A program made the position numbers and the translations under genes. DNA of 64,000 bases. It comes from CAZEHS01 sp964424355 (GTDB taxonomy: Bacteria; Bacillota; Clostridia; Peptostreptococcales; Acidaminobacteraceae). The stretch covers positions 62,001-126,000 of the forward strand of contig CAYRIO010000008.1 of NCBI GenBank assembly GCA_964424355.1, read 5' to 3'. This document shows positions 25,001-33,115 of this stretch, piece after piece (position 1 is the stretch's first letter; every line of letters starts with the position of its first letter). The notes under the pieces were generated by a model. It saw only the letters and a program-made list of their open reading frames with translations, did no database searches and was not told the origin of the DNA.

Positions 25001-25618
25001 TGGGCATACGATATCGGCTACGGCGGTCTGGATCACGTTCTGGCCAGCGGCGAGAATGTAAATGTTCTGGTATTCGATACGGAAGTTTACTCCAACACCG
25101 GCGGTCAGTCTTCCAAAGCAACACCTACAGCTGCTGTCGCTAAATTTGCAGCTGCCGGTAAGCGCGTGAAGAAGAAAGACCTGGGCATGATTGCTGCCAC
25201 CTACGGTTATGTATACGTAGCGCAGTGCTCCATGGGCTCCGACAAGAACCAGTTCCTCAAGGTTCTCCACGAAGCTGAAAGCTATGATGGTCCGTCCCTC
25301 ATCATCTGCTACGCTCCTTGTATCGCTCACGGTATCAACATGGGCAAGACGCAGGAAGAAGCGAAGAAGGCTGTTGACACTGGCTACTGGCACCTCTGGC
25401 GTTTCAACCCGCTCTTGAAAGAGCAAGGCAAGAATCCTTTCATTCTGGATTCCAAAGCGCCCACTGCAGACTTCCAATCCTTCATCCAAGGTGAAGCACG
25501 ATACATGCAGCTCAAGAAAGAATTCCCCGATGTGGCTGATGAACTGTTCAAGGCTGCTGAAGAGCAAGCAAAAGAGCGTTATGAAGGCTATGTCCGCATG
25601 ACGAAGATGGATTACTAG
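22091..25618 (+). CDS. nifJ: Pyruvate:ferredoxin (flavodoxin) oxidoreductase
   Basis: This 1175-residue single-chain PFOR oxidises pyruvate with CoA to acetyl-CoA and CO2 and reduces ferredoxin. Domain I has YPITPSSPMAEL near the N-terminus. Two [4Fe-4S] motifs, CIQCNQCSFVCP (from about 691) and CTGCGNCADICP (from about 747), lie in the ferredoxin-like insert. The proximal cluster Cys are in FSGACAGCGETPY, and the TPP-binding segment GDGWAYDIGYGGLDHV starts near 968, followed by DTEVYSNTGGQSSKATP. Length is normal for the clostridial homodimer. The ATG at 22091 follows GGAGG. Codon choice (more GCT, GTT, AAA) differs from its GC3-rich neighbours, as expected for a very highly expressed gene. 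Confidence 0.98.
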   Translation: MSKKTMMTLDGNTAAAYVSYAFTEVAGIYPITPSSPMAELTDEWAAKGKKNLFGQTVNVVELESEAGAAGTVHGSLQAGALTTTYTASQGLLLMIPNMYKIAGELLPSVFHVTARCVSSHALNIFGDHSDVMATRQTGFAMLASNSVQEVMDLGAVAHLATIKSRVPFVHFFDGFRTSHEVQKIEAIDYADLAKLIDMDAVNAFRKRAINPEHPVIRGTAQNPDIFFQAREACNPYYDELPAVVVDYMKEISSLTGREYKPFNYYGAPDAEYVLVAMGSVVETIEETVDYLMKQGKKVGVLKVRLYRPFVPQFMFDVLPATVKKLAVLDRTKEPGALGEPLYLDICSSFYGKANGPVIVGGRYGLGSKDTTPSHILSVFENLFAADSKNGFTVSINDDVTNLSLPVKSQIVTEKEGTVRCKFWGLGSDGTVGANKNAIKIIGDTTDLYAQGYFSYDSKKSGGVTISHLRFGKTPIRSTYLIDEADYIACHNQSYVTQYDLLKGLKKGGTFVLNCQWTKDEVEQHLPANMKRFMAANDIKFYTLNGTDIAVEIGLGNRINMIMQAAFFQLADVMPVADAVKELKKANYKSYGKKGEKIVAMNDAAVDRGITDMVKIDIPASWKDAVDEAAVAGKAVPAFISNILIPINRQEGDNLAVSTFKGIEDGTWDMGTSAYEKRGIAVNVPEWQIESCIQCNQCSFVCPHAAVRPFLLTAEETANAPEGFETKKAIGKGLENYNYRLQVTTLDCTGCGNCADICPSKQKSLIMKPLDSQLHQMTNWDYAFNLPIKHEAVELATVKGSQFAQPLFEFSGACAGCGETPYMKAVTQLFGDRMMIANATGCSSIWGASAPSTPYCKNQEGKGPAWANSLFEDNAEFGLGMAMGVKQLRSKLVDLMNEMVALPVNADAKTACTEWVAGMNDANASKAATAKVRALFGSDLGDAKANTVLADIKNLEDYLVKKSQWIVGGDGWAYDIGYGGLDHVLASGENVNVLVFDTEVYSNTGGQSSKATPTAAVAKFAAAGKRVKKKDLGMIAATYGYVYVAQCSMGSDKNQFLKVLHEAESYDGPSLIICYAPCIAHGINMGKTQEEAKKAVDTGYWHLWRFNPLLKEQGKNPFILDSKAPTADFQSFIQGEARYMQLKKEFPDVADELFKAAEEQAKERYEGYVRMTKMDY

Positions 25619-25625
25619 AAACAAC

Positions 25626-25663
25626 AAAAATGGCTTCCCGCAAACGCGGGAAGCCATTTTTTA
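25626..25663. terminator. Bidirectional terminator between PFOR and the Usp gene
   Basis: AAAAATGGCTTCCCGC (25626-25641) pairs with GCGGGAAGCCATTTTT (from 25646), loop AAAC. It has T-runs on both strands and serves both convergent genes. Confidence 0.92.
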
Positions 25664-25688
25664 TATACGATAAAGAGCGATTCGGATT

Positions 25689-26114
25689 TTAACGGACGAC
25701 CAGCACCGGAATCCGGGCATGGTGCACCACTTTATTGGTCACGCTGCCCAATAGGAATCGTTTGACGGTGCCCATGCCATGGGTGCTCATGACAATGAGG
25801 TCGCAGGCTTCTGCTTCGGCACATTCCAGAATCTCAGAAGCGGGATTGCCGGAAACGACCCGTGACTCTACAGTCAACCCTGCCTCAGTGAATTTGCTGA
25901 CGGCGTTGCTGATGATCCTTTCAGATACCTGGTTCAGTGCTTCTTCATCCCAGGGTTCAGCTAAGTGAGCGTAAGGATAGGACATCGGTTCATAATAAGG
26001 CTGCACATGCACAAGAAACACTGTGGCACCGAAGCACTGAGCATATTCCGCGGTCATCGCCAGAGCTTTTTCGGAGATGTTCATGTCTTCTACAGGAAAC
26101 AGGATTTTTTTCAT
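25689..26114 (-). CDS. Universal stress protein, ATP-binding type
   Basis: ATG at 26114 follows GGGGAAG. The 141-residue UspA-fold protein begins MKKILFPVEDMNISEKA. It ends with the nucleotide-binding signature G-x2-G-x9-G-S in STHGMGTVKRFLLGSVT, then ARIPVLVV. The signature predicts ATP binding. Usp proteins respond to stress and energy state; the exact role here is unknown. It is monocistronic and converges on nifJ. Confidence 0.92.
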   Translation of the reverse strand: MKKILFPVEDMNISEKALAMTAEYAQCFGATVFLVHVQPYYEPMSYPYAHLAEPWDEEALNQVSERIISNAVSKFTEAGLTVESRVVSGNPASEILECAEAEACDLIVMSTHGMGTVKRFLLGSVTNKVVHHARIPVLVVR

Positions 26115-26220
26115 GAGCGCTTCCCCCGTTGAATTGTGGCATACAGATCCATCATACTGCAAGTATCCTATTGTTTTTATACCACGAATCGCAGGCGACT
26201 AAACGGAGCCGTGCAAAAAA

Positions 26221-26278
26221 GGGACAGACACAAAAACTTCTCAAGCCGACGGGTTCAAGAAGTTTTTGTGTGTCTGAT
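26221..26278 (-). terminator. Long inverted repeat, likely terminator of the small zinc-ribbon gene
   Basis: CAGACACAAAAACTTCT (26225-26241) pairs with AGAAGTTTTTGTGTGTCTG (26258-26276) with a small bulge. On the minus strand the stem is followed by TCCCTTTTTT. The stem is longer than most terminators here and could also be a mobile-repeat remnant. Confidence 0.6.
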
Positions 26279-26292
26279 GGCTGCTGCAAGGA

Positions 26293-26490
26293 TCATTCCA
26301 CCTTGGCTTTAGGCGCGCAACAGATGTTGACATGCTGGGCGCCGCAAACCGGGCATACCTTTTGAGATACCTGTGACCAGTGTCCGCAGGACTTGTCCTC
26401 GGTTTTTCGTTTGAAATAGCCATTGACAGGGGCCGCAATGGTCAGGGGCAGATCCATTTCTTCTGCTCCGCATCGGGTGCATAGAACCAT
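26293..26490 (-). CDS. Small zinc-ribbon protein
   Basis: The 65-residue product starts MVLCTRCGAEEMDLPL and contains a second pair CPVCGAQHVNICC, with an additional CGHW in between. It therefore probably binds one or two zinc ions. GGAGTG lies upstream of the ATG at 26490. A terminator-like inverted repeat follows. No family name recognised; similar tiny zinc ribbons are common in clostridia. Confidence 0.6.
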   Translation of the reverse strand: MVLCTRCGAEEMDLPLTIAAPVNGYFKRKTEDKSCGHWSQVSQKVCPVCGAQHVNICCAPKAKVE

Positions 26491-26581
26491 GAAATCACTC
26501 CTTCCATCTTCTCCTTTCAGTATGCACCAGTTTGCATAATCGGTCAATGAGCCGGGGCGACCAGGATTTCCGGGAATCCGA

Positions 26582-26610
26582 TTGGATGGACTCGGGATAG
26601 GTGCTATACT
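26582..26610 (+). promoter_or_regulatory. Sigma-A promoter of the nhaC-like gene
   Basis: TTGGAT (26582-26587), 17-base spacer, TATACT (26605-26610), 30 bases before the start codon. Confidence 0.6.
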
Positions 26611-26640
26611 GAGAGGGACATTTTGTGACCGGAGGTTTTT

Positions 26641-27969
26641 ATGCAATCACAACCCAGTTTGAAAACGGCGCTGTTGGTCCTTTCCGTATTGATGCTCAGC
26701 ATCGGGGTCAGCTCAGCGCTTTCCATATCGCTGATTTTTGCTTTTGTGGGGGGGATACTCCCGGTATTGATCCTGGGAATCCGCCAGAAAAAAAATCTGT
26801 CGGTGTTTTGGATGCGCTCCATAGAATCCCTGTGGCGGATCCGGGGCCTCTTCATCATCATCACCCTGATGGGCATGTCCATTGCCATGTGGCTGTCTTC
26901 AGGGGCTGTGGCCTTCCTGATGCAGGCGGGTTCGGCCCTGACCCAGGGGGCTTTTTTTCTGCCGGCGGCCTATCTGATCTGCGCCCTGAGCTCCTTTAGC
27001 ATCGGCACGGCCCTGGGGACCTTCAGCACCATCGGCCTAGCCTTTTATGGCATGGGGAAAAGCATGGGGGTCCCGGATCCCCTGATGATCGGGACCCTTG
27101 TATCCGGGGTGTTCCTGGCCGATCGCCTGGCCCCGATGTCGGGGCTGGTGAACTTGGTCCTGAAACGGACCGGCCTGACTTATCCGGAGTATTTCAAGCA
27201 TTCATGGAAGCGGGTCCTGCTGGCGGTAGTTATCAGCACTGCGGCCTATACGGTCCTGGGGATGATGCTTTCCCAGGGGGCCGGCAGCGGGACCGGCACC
27301 ATCATGACACAGATTACCGGCGCGTTCAAGCTTTCGCCCCTGCTGTGGCTGCTGCCCCTGATGACCTTCGGCTTGGCGCTGCGCGGTGTATCAACGATCT
27401 GGACGCTTTTCTCGGGGGTCCTGGCAGGGTTCGGCTTCACGCTGTTCCTCCAGGGGAGCTCCCTGAGCACGGCGGTCGGTTTTCTCATGAAGGGTTATTC
27501 GGATAATCTGGGTCTCCTGAAAGGCGGTGGGGTTCTGGGCATTGCCGAAGTGTTGGGGATCGTATCCTTGGCGGTGGTTTACAATGAGCTGCTCAGCGAA
27601 ACGGGAATCACCCGGACCCTGCTCCATCATCTGGCCCGGGGTGTTGCAAGCACCACGGGGCTCAAGCGGCGGATCGGCCTTTTCAGTATGGCCCTCACCT
27701 CCCTGACCTGTGATCAGACCGTGGGAATCCTGCTGCCCCTGGAAGCCATGAAACCCTATAATGCGGACGGCAGCATCTCCGTGGTGGAATCGGCGGTCCT
27801 GGTATCCGATACGGGCACCCTGATTGCACCCCTGGAATTTTGGAACGTCAATGCCCTGATCATCATGGCCCTGACAGGGGTTCCGGCCTGGCAGTACGGC
27901 CCCTGGGTATTTTTCTGCTGGCTGATGCCCCTGATGGCTTTAGCCTACCCCCTGCAAGTGCGGAAGTGA
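26641..27969 (+). CDS. NhaC-family Na+/H+ (or organic acid) antiporter
   Basis: The 442-residue integral membrane protein has about eleven predicted helices. NhaC-family features are the discontinuous-helix segment SSFSIGTALGTFSTIGLAF with SGVFLADRLAPMSG (about 115-170). Its inverted counterpart near the C-terminus reads LTSLTCDQTVGILLPLEAM and later VLVSDTGTLIAPLEFWN. The family exchanges Na+ for H+ or couples malate/lactate. RBS CGGAGG precedes the ATG. Specificity cannot be read from sequence. Sodium or pH homeostasis fits an organism that also carries a proton-pumping pyrophosphatase. Confidence 0.85.
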   Translation: MQSQPSLKTALLVLSVLMLSIGVSSALSISLIFAFVGGILPVLILGIRQKKNLSVFWMRSIESLWRIRGLFIIITLMGMSIAMWLSSGAVAFLMQAGSALTQGAFFLPAAYLICALSSFSIGTALGTFSTIGLAFYGMGKSMGVPDPLMIGTLVSGVFLADRLAPMSGLVNLVLKRTGLTYPEYFKHSWKRVLLAVVISTAAYTVLGMMLSQGAGSGTGTIMTQITGAFKLSPLLWLLPLMTFGLALRGVSTIWTLFSGVLAGFGFTLFLQGSSLSTAVGFLMKGYSDNLGLLKGGGVLGIAEVLGIVSLAVVYNELLSETGITRTLLHHLARGVASTTGLKRRIGLFSMALTSLTCDQTVGILLPLEAMKPYNADGSISVVESAVLVSDTGTLIAPLEFWNVNALIIMALTGVPAWQYGPWVFFCWLMPLMALAYPLQVRK

Positions 27970-28018
27970 TGAAAGACTGATATAATGGAAGCATCATCGG
28001 TTTGGGAGGAGGATACAC

Positions 28019-28867
28019 TTGAATAAGATAGCCATTGTCACGGATTCCAGCAGCGACCTGCCGGAGGAAGTCATTCAATCCATGGGGATCCATGTGATTC
28101 CTCTCCGAATCATCTACAAGGATCAGGAGTACCGGGATCGGGTGGAAATCTCCCCGGAGGAGATTTATGAACGGTTTGCCCAGGAGATCCCCAAAAGCTC
28201 CCTGCCCTCTCCGGAGGATGCCCTGAAAACCTTCAATGCCCTGATCGATCAGGGATATACCCATATCGTCGGCATCTTCATCTCCAGCGGGCTCAGCGGT
28301 ACGTTCAATATGATCCGTTCGGTCACTGAGGATTTGAAGCAGGTGGTCATCGAGCTGGTGGATTCAAAGAATCTGTCCCTCGGCGCAGGTTTTCCGGTGA
28401 TCGAGGCGGCCAAGGAATTGGCCCGGACCGGAGATTTTGAAAAAGTGGTGGCAAAAGCCCGGGATGCGGTCACCCGCACCCGCACGTTCTATGTGATCAA
28501 GACCCTGGAATACCTGCGAAAAGGCGGCCGTATCGGCCATGTGGAAGGAACCATCGGGGATCTGCTGAATATCAAGCCCATCATCTCCGTGGATCCGGCC
28601 GGGGTCTATTATACGTTTCGGAAGATCCGGGGGCGCAACAAATCCATTCAGGAGCTGGTTGCCATCGGCCAGGAAATGATGCAGGGCAAGCTGTACGATA
28701 TCGGAATCCTCCATGGCAATGCCCTGGCGGAAGCGAAGGAGATTTTTGAACAGTTCCGGGTGTTGGGGAATGTCCGGGAAATGGTCCTGGAACAGATCAG
28801 CCCCGTGCTGGCGGTCCATACAGGGCCAGGTCTGGTAGGCCTGGTCATATCAGAGGTCGTTGAATAG
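28019..28867 (+). CDS. DegV family fatty-acid-binding protein
   Basis: A TTG start at 28019 directly follows GGGAGGAGGA. The 282-residue protein shows the DegV hallmarks TDSSSDLP (about 7-14), GIFISSGLSGTFNM (about 80-93), EYLRKGGRIG and the C-terminal HTGPGLVGL. DegV/FakB proteins bind a fatty acid and present it to the FakA kinase. No fakA is next to it here. The 3' end lies just before truA and the two are probably co-transcribed. Confidence 0.92.
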   Translation: MNKIAIVTDSSSDLPEEVIQSMGIHVIPLRIIYKDQEYRDRVEISPEEIYERFAQEIPKSSLPSPEDALKTFNALIDQGYTHIVGIFISSGLSGTFNMIRSVTEDLKQVVIELVDSKNLSLGAGFPVIEAAKELARTGDFEKVVAKARDAVTRTRTFYVIKTLEYLRKGGRIGHVEGTIGDLLNIKPIISVDPAGVYYTFRKIRGRNKSIQELVAIGQEMMQGKLYDIGILHGNALAEAKEIFEQFRVLGNVREMVLEQISPVLAVHTGPGLVGLVISEVVE

Positions 28868-28889
28868 TGCACAAAAAATCGGAGGCAAT

Positions 28890-29687
28890 ATGACGACTTA
28901 TCGAATGGATTTGGCTTATGACGGAACAAGGTACAGCGGCTGGCAGCGTTTGGGCGGGGAGACAGAAACCTTGCAGGGCCGGATTGAAGCAGTGCTGACG
29001 CGATTGTTGGAAGAACCGGTTGAAATCGCCGGGTCCGGCCGAACCGATGCCGGGGTTCACGCCCGGGGCCAGGTGGCTTCTTTCCATACGAAAAAAACCA
29101 TGGCGCCTGAAAAGCTCATGGCCCAACTCAACCATTACCTGCCCGGAGATATCACGGTGCTGAAGATGGAGGTGGCGGACGACCGGTTCCATGCACGGTA
29201 TAATGCCGTGAAGAAGGTCTACCGGTATCAGGTTTGGAATGCGCCGCTGCAAAATCCCATGGAACGCCGCTATCGGCATCACGTGCCGGAGCCTCTTGAT
29301 CTGAAAGCCATGCGGGAAGCTGCGGCACTGCTGTTGGGAACCCATGATTTCTCCGCCTTCACATCGATGAAATCCAAAAAGAAAAGCGCTGTCCGAACCC
29401 TCCACGAGATTACGATCGCATCCAAGGGCGCTGAGATGGACATCACCTTCATCGGGGACGGATTCCTGCACCACATGGTCCGCATCCTCACCAGCACGCT
29501 GCTGGAAGTGGGGGCCGGAAGGCTTGAATTGGAACAGGTTACAGAAGTACTCAGCGGAAAAGACCGTTCCAAAGGAAGCCCGTTGATTCCTCCCCAGGGC
29601 CTGATCCTCTGGGCCGTGGATTACGGCGATGGCCCCATCTGGGAACCCAAGGGTTGGCAGGGTCTGACGGTGGGGGTCACCAAATAG
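28890..29687 (+). CDS. truA: tRNA pseudouridine(38-40) synthase
   Basis: The ATG at 28890 follows GGAGG. The 265-residue enzyme carries the catalytic motif GSGRTDAGVHARGQV (the Asp is the nucleophile, about residue 51) and begins with MDLAYDGTRYSGWQ. Other landmarks are ARYNAVKKVYRYQVWN and GDGFLHHMVRILTSTLLEVG. It isomerises uridines 38-40 of the tRNA anticodon arm. Length is normal. Confidence 0.96.
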   Translation: MTTYRMDLAYDGTRYSGWQRLGGETETLQGRIEAVLTRLLEEPVEIAGSGRTDAGVHARGQVASFHTKKTMAPEKLMAQLNHYLPGDITVLKMEVADDRFHARYNAVKKVYRYQVWNAPLQNPMERRYRHHVPEPLDLKAMREAAALLLGTHDFSAFTSMKSKKKSAVRTLHEITIASKGAEMDITFIGDGFLHHMVRILTSTLLEVGAGRLELEQVTEVLSGKDRSKGSPLIPPQGLILWAVDYGDGPIWEPKGWQGLTVGVTK

Positions 29688-29774
29688 CGGGGAGGCCCGT
29701 TTTCAAACAGGCCCCGGACTTCGCCATGGAGGCCGATCTGTCGGGGAATCATCTTCCAGAAGGGAGAACAGGTC

Positions 29775-30719
29775 ATGCGCCATTACAAGCTTGATACGGA
29801 TCACTTGATCGCATCCGACCCCAAGGATTTTCGCCTCTTCGGGGCCCCCGCCACCTTCACCACCTGTGCTCCCCACGAGCTGCGGAAAATTGCGGACATT
29901 TCCCAGGTGAACGAGTACACGATTTTGGAGTGTCTGGATGGGGGACAGCATGCGCGGATGGACAGTCATCCAACCTATAGCTTTGGGATTCTGAGCGCCA
30001 TTGAAATTCACGGGGATGAGGCAGCCGCTGTAGAATTCCGTTTTTATATGACGGCAAATTCGCTGCTGCTGGTCTACCGGGATGTGAATCCCCTGGTGGA
30101 TCGTTTCCTGGAGGAGCTGTCCCACGAGATGTTTCTTCAGAAGAACAAGGATCTTTCCCCCCAAGTGCTGATGGTGGCTTTGATCGAGCGGATCATCCAG
30201 AGCAATGAGGAACATCTGGAAACCGTGGAGGACAGCATTGTGGACTTGGAGGAAAGAGTCCTCATCGAGGCCAAGAAGGAATACTCCAAGGCAATCGTGG
30301 CAAAGCGCCGCCAAATCATGCACCTGAAGCACCATATAGAACCGCTCCTGTATGTGATCCAGGGGTTTTATGAAAACGAGAACGAACTGCTCCCCCCGGC
30401 TCAGGTAAAGGCCATGAAGATGCTGACAGGCAAGGCTGTAGGCATGGTCTCCAATGCCATGATGCTTCGGGATTATGCCACCCAGGTCCGCGAGGCGTTT
30501 CAAGCGGAGCACGACATCAAATCCAACGACATCATGCGGACTTTCACCGTGGTCACCAGTATATTCCTGCCTTTGACCCTGATTGTGGGGTGGTACGGCA
30601 TGAATTTTGAAACAATGCCGGAATTGGGCTGGCGTTTCGGATATGTGTATGTGATCGCACTGAATCTGCTGGTGGTGGCAGGGAGCTTCTACCTGCTGCA
30701 CAGGAAAAAATGGCTGTAA
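29775..30719 (+). CDS. CorA-family Mg2+/divalent cation transporter
   Basis: The 314-residue protein has the long acidic cytoplasmic N-terminal domain and coiled helices (SNEEHLETVEDSIVDLEERV). Two C-terminal membrane helices carry the pore signature YGMNF (GMN) at the end of the first helix (FLPLTLIVGWYGMNFETMPE) and a Lys-rich tail (HRKKWL). It forms a homopentameric channel for Mg2+ (or Co2+/Ni2+). There is no visible M-box riboswitch in the short upstream gap. Confidence 0.94.
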   Translation: MRHYKLDTDHLIASDPKDFRLFGAPATFTTCAPHELRKIADISQVNEYTILECLDGGQHARMDSHPTYSFGILSAIEIHGDEAAAVEFRFYMTANSLLLVYRDVNPLVDRFLEELSHEMFLQKNKDLSPQVLMVALIERIIQSNEEHLETVEDSIVDLEERVLIEAKKEYSKAIVAKRRQIMHLKHHIEPLLYVIQGFYENENELLPPAQVKAMKMLTGKAVGMVSNAMMLRDYATQVREAFQAEHDIKSNDIMRTFTVVTSIFLPLTLIVGWYGMNFETMPELGWRFGYVYVIALNLLVVAGSFYLLHRKKWL

Positions 30720-30730
30720 ACCTAGTGATA

Positions 30731-30766
30731 AGAGCTTGCCTTCTAATGGAGGGCAAGCTCTTTTAT
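30731..30766. terminator. Terminator between corA-like and hppA (convergent)
   Basis: AGAGCTTGCC (30731-30740) pairs with GGCAAGCTCT (30752-30761), followed by TTTATT on the plus strand. Confidence 0.85.
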
Positions 30767-30770
30767 TCAC

Positions 30771-32987
30771 TTATTTCAGCCCCAGGAAGGCCTGGATGAT
30801 CGGTGAAAACTGAACCACCATGCCGGCCATGACGATGCTGACCATGCTGAGGAGTTTCAGCAGGATATTGAGGCTGGGGCCCGCGGTGTCTTTGAAGGGG
30901 TCGCCCACGGTGTCGCCGACGACGGTGGCCCTGTGGCAGTCGCTCTGTTTGCCCCCATAGTTGCCTGCCTCCACATATTTTTTCGCGTTATCCCAGGCGC
31001 CCCCGGAATTGTTCAGCATGATGGCGAAGGCAAAGCCGCTGGCCAGGCTACCCACCAGCAAGCCCATGACACCGCTGACTCCCAGGATGAGACCGCTGAC
31101 GGCAGGGATGATGATGGCCATCAGGGAGGGGAGGATCATGGCCTTTTGAGCGCCTTTGGTTGAAATTTCAACGCACCGAGCGTAATCAGGCACACCGGTT
31201 CCTTCCATCAGGCCGGGAATCTCTTTGAACTGTCTGCGCACCTCTTCCACCATCTGCCTGGCGACCCGTCCCACCGCACCGATGGTCATGGCTGAGAACA
31301 CCATGGGAAGGGCTGCTCCCACAAAGAGGCCGACGAGGACATAGGGGTTCATCAGGTTGATCCGGAACGTATCCACGAACCAGTTCACATCCATTCGTGC
31401 CAAATCCACGGAGGAATCGATGTGTAGCTTCTCAAGCAGGAGGTTGGCAGAGCCCAGGTTTCGCTCTAGGGCTGTTCGGACCTCTTCCAGATACGAGGAG
31501 AGGAGGGCCATGGCCGTCAGACCGGCGGAACCGATGGCAAAGCCCTTTCCTGTAGCGGCGGTGGTGTTCCCTAGGCTGTCCAGGGCATCAGTCCTGTTCC
31601 GTACGATGGGATCCAGACCGCTCATTTCCGCATTACCCCCGGCGTTGTCGGCAATCGGGCCGTAAGCGTCGGTGGCCAGGGTGATTCCCAGGGTGGAGAG
31701 CATCCCCACGGCGGCGATACCGATGCCGTAGAGGCCCATGGAAAGATTCTCGTAGCCGCCGGCAAAGGCAAAACTGAAGATGATCGCCATCGAAATGGAA
31801 ATGACAGGGACGGCGGTGGAGGACATACCCAGGGAAATCCCTTCCAGGATGACGGTGGCCGGGCCCGTAACCGACTGCTCGGCGATTCGGCGGGTTGGTT
31901 TGAAATCCGCCGAGGTATAGTATTCAGTGGATTTCCCAATGACGATGCCGGAGAGGAGTCCCGCAATCAAAGCACCCAGAATCCCGGAGTGCTCCGGCAG
32001 CAGGAGCGTAATGAAGAGCCAGGAGGCGCCGATGATCAGAACCGCCGACAGATTCACGCCGTTTCCCAGGGCGCTGAGCAGCTGCTTCTGTGTGGCGCCT
32101 TCCTGCGTTCTGACCACGAAGATGCCGGCAATGGAGGCCACAATGCCAGAGGCGGCCAGCATCAAGGGGAGGATCAGGGCGTGGAGCTGGTTGGCGGGAT
32201 TCCCTACGAAGGCGGCGACACCTAAGGCGGCGGTTGCTAAAATGGCGCCGCAGTAGGATTCATAGAGATCCGCGCCCATGCCGGCAACGTCTCCGACTAT
32301 ATCGCCCACATTGTCTGCAATAACGGCGGGATTACGGGGGTCATCCTCCGGAATCCCTGCTTCGATCTTACCCACCAGATCCGCCCCCACATCGGCGGCC
32401 TTGGTGAAAATACCGCCGCCCACCCGGGCGAAGAGTGCCTGGGTGGAAGCGCCCATGCCGAAGCACAGCATGGTCACCGTGATTTCATTAAGGCTCATGC
32501 CCCAGAGATACAGGGCCAGGAACCAGGCGGAGATATCGAAAAGTCCCAGGCCCACCACCACCAGCCCCATGACGGCGCCGCTGCGGAAGGCCACCCGAAG
32601 GCCTTTGTCCAAGGAGATGCTGGCGCCATAGGCGGTGCGGGGGGAAGCTTTGGTAGCGGCTTTCATGCCCAGGTAGCCGGACAGCCCCGAAAAAAAGCCG
32701 CCGGTCAGAAACGCAAAGGGTACCAAGGGGTGCTGGGCTTTCAGCCCCCAGGAAATCAACAGGAAGAAGAGGAACAGGCCCACAAAAACCAGGCTCACCA
32801 CCTTGTACTGCTGACGGAGGTAAGCGGAAGCCCCTTCGCTGACATGGGCGGCGATGCTGATCATGATGGGGCTGCCCTCCGGCTCCTTCAGCATCTGCCG
32901 GTAAAAATACAAGGCGAAGAACAAGGCCGAGACGGCAGCAAGCGGAGCGAAAAACCACATCGTTGGCAACTGGCTCAAAGTACCCAT
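30771..32987 (-). CDS. hppA: Membrane-bound proton-translocating pyrophosphatase, K+-dependent type
   Basis: The 738-residue, roughly 16-helix enzyme hydrolyses PPi and pumps H+ (or Na+). The catalytic loop reads DVGADLVGKIEAGIPEDDPR, followed by ADNVGDIVGDVAGMGADLYE. The later acidic motif is DAYGPIADNAGG, and GNTTAATGKGFAIGSA has Ala (not Lys) at the position linked to K+ dependence in this family. The C-terminal DTVGDPFKDTAGPSLN motif is intact. The ATG at 32987 (eight bases after GGGAGG) is preferred to a TTG two codons earlier. It allows energy recovery from biosynthetic PPi, common in anaerobes. Confidence 0.95.
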   Translation of the reverse strand: MGTLSQLPTMWFFAPLAAVSALFFALYFYRQMLKEPEGSPIMISIAAHVSEGASAYLRQQYKVVSLVFVGLFLFFLLISWGLKAQHPLVPFAFLTGGFFSGLSGYLGMKAATKASPRTAYGASISLDKGLRVAFRSGAVMGLVVVGLGLFDISAWFLALYLWGMSLNEITVTMLCFGMGASTQALFARVGGGIFTKAADVGADLVGKIEAGIPEDDPRNPAVIADNVGDIVGDVAGMGADLYESYCGAILATAALGVAAFVGNPANQLHALILPLMLAASGIVASIAGIFVVRTQEGATQKQLLSALGNGVNLSAVLIIGASWLFITLLLPEHSGILGALIAGLLSGIVIGKSTEYYTSADFKPTRRIAEQSVTGPATVILEGISLGMSSTAVPVISISMAIIFSFAFAGGYENLSMGLYGIGIAAVGMLSTLGITLATDAYGPIADNAGGNAEMSGLDPIVRNRTDALDSLGNTTAATGKGFAIGSAGLTAMALLSSYLEEVRTALERNLGSANLLLEKLHIDSSVDLARMDVNWFVDTFRINLMNPYVLVGLFVGAALPMVFSAMTIGAVGRVARQMVEEVRRQFKEIPGLMEGTGVPDYARCVEISTKGAQKAMILPSLMAIIIPAVSGLILGVSGVMGLLVGSLASGFAFAIMLNNSGGAWDNAKKYVEAGNYGGKQSDCHRATVVGDTVGDPFKDTAGPSLNILLKLLSMVSIVMAGMVVQFSPIIQAFLGLK

Positions 32988-33074
32988 ATTCAAAGCCTCC
33001 CTTCAAGACGGTTCTCCTATATGTATACCCCGAATTGACAAAGTTAACCATGAAGCTGAGGGCTGCGGGCCATG

Positions 33075-33107
33075 AAAAAAGCCCGCCGGGGCTGCCGACG
33101 GGCTTTT
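33075..33107 (-). terminator. Terminator of the MBL-fold RNase gene
   Basis: AAAAGCCCGCCGG (33077-33089) pairs with CCGACGGGCTTTT (33095-33107); the minus strand reads six T after the stem. Confidence 0.88.
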
Positions 33108-33115
33108 GAAATCCT

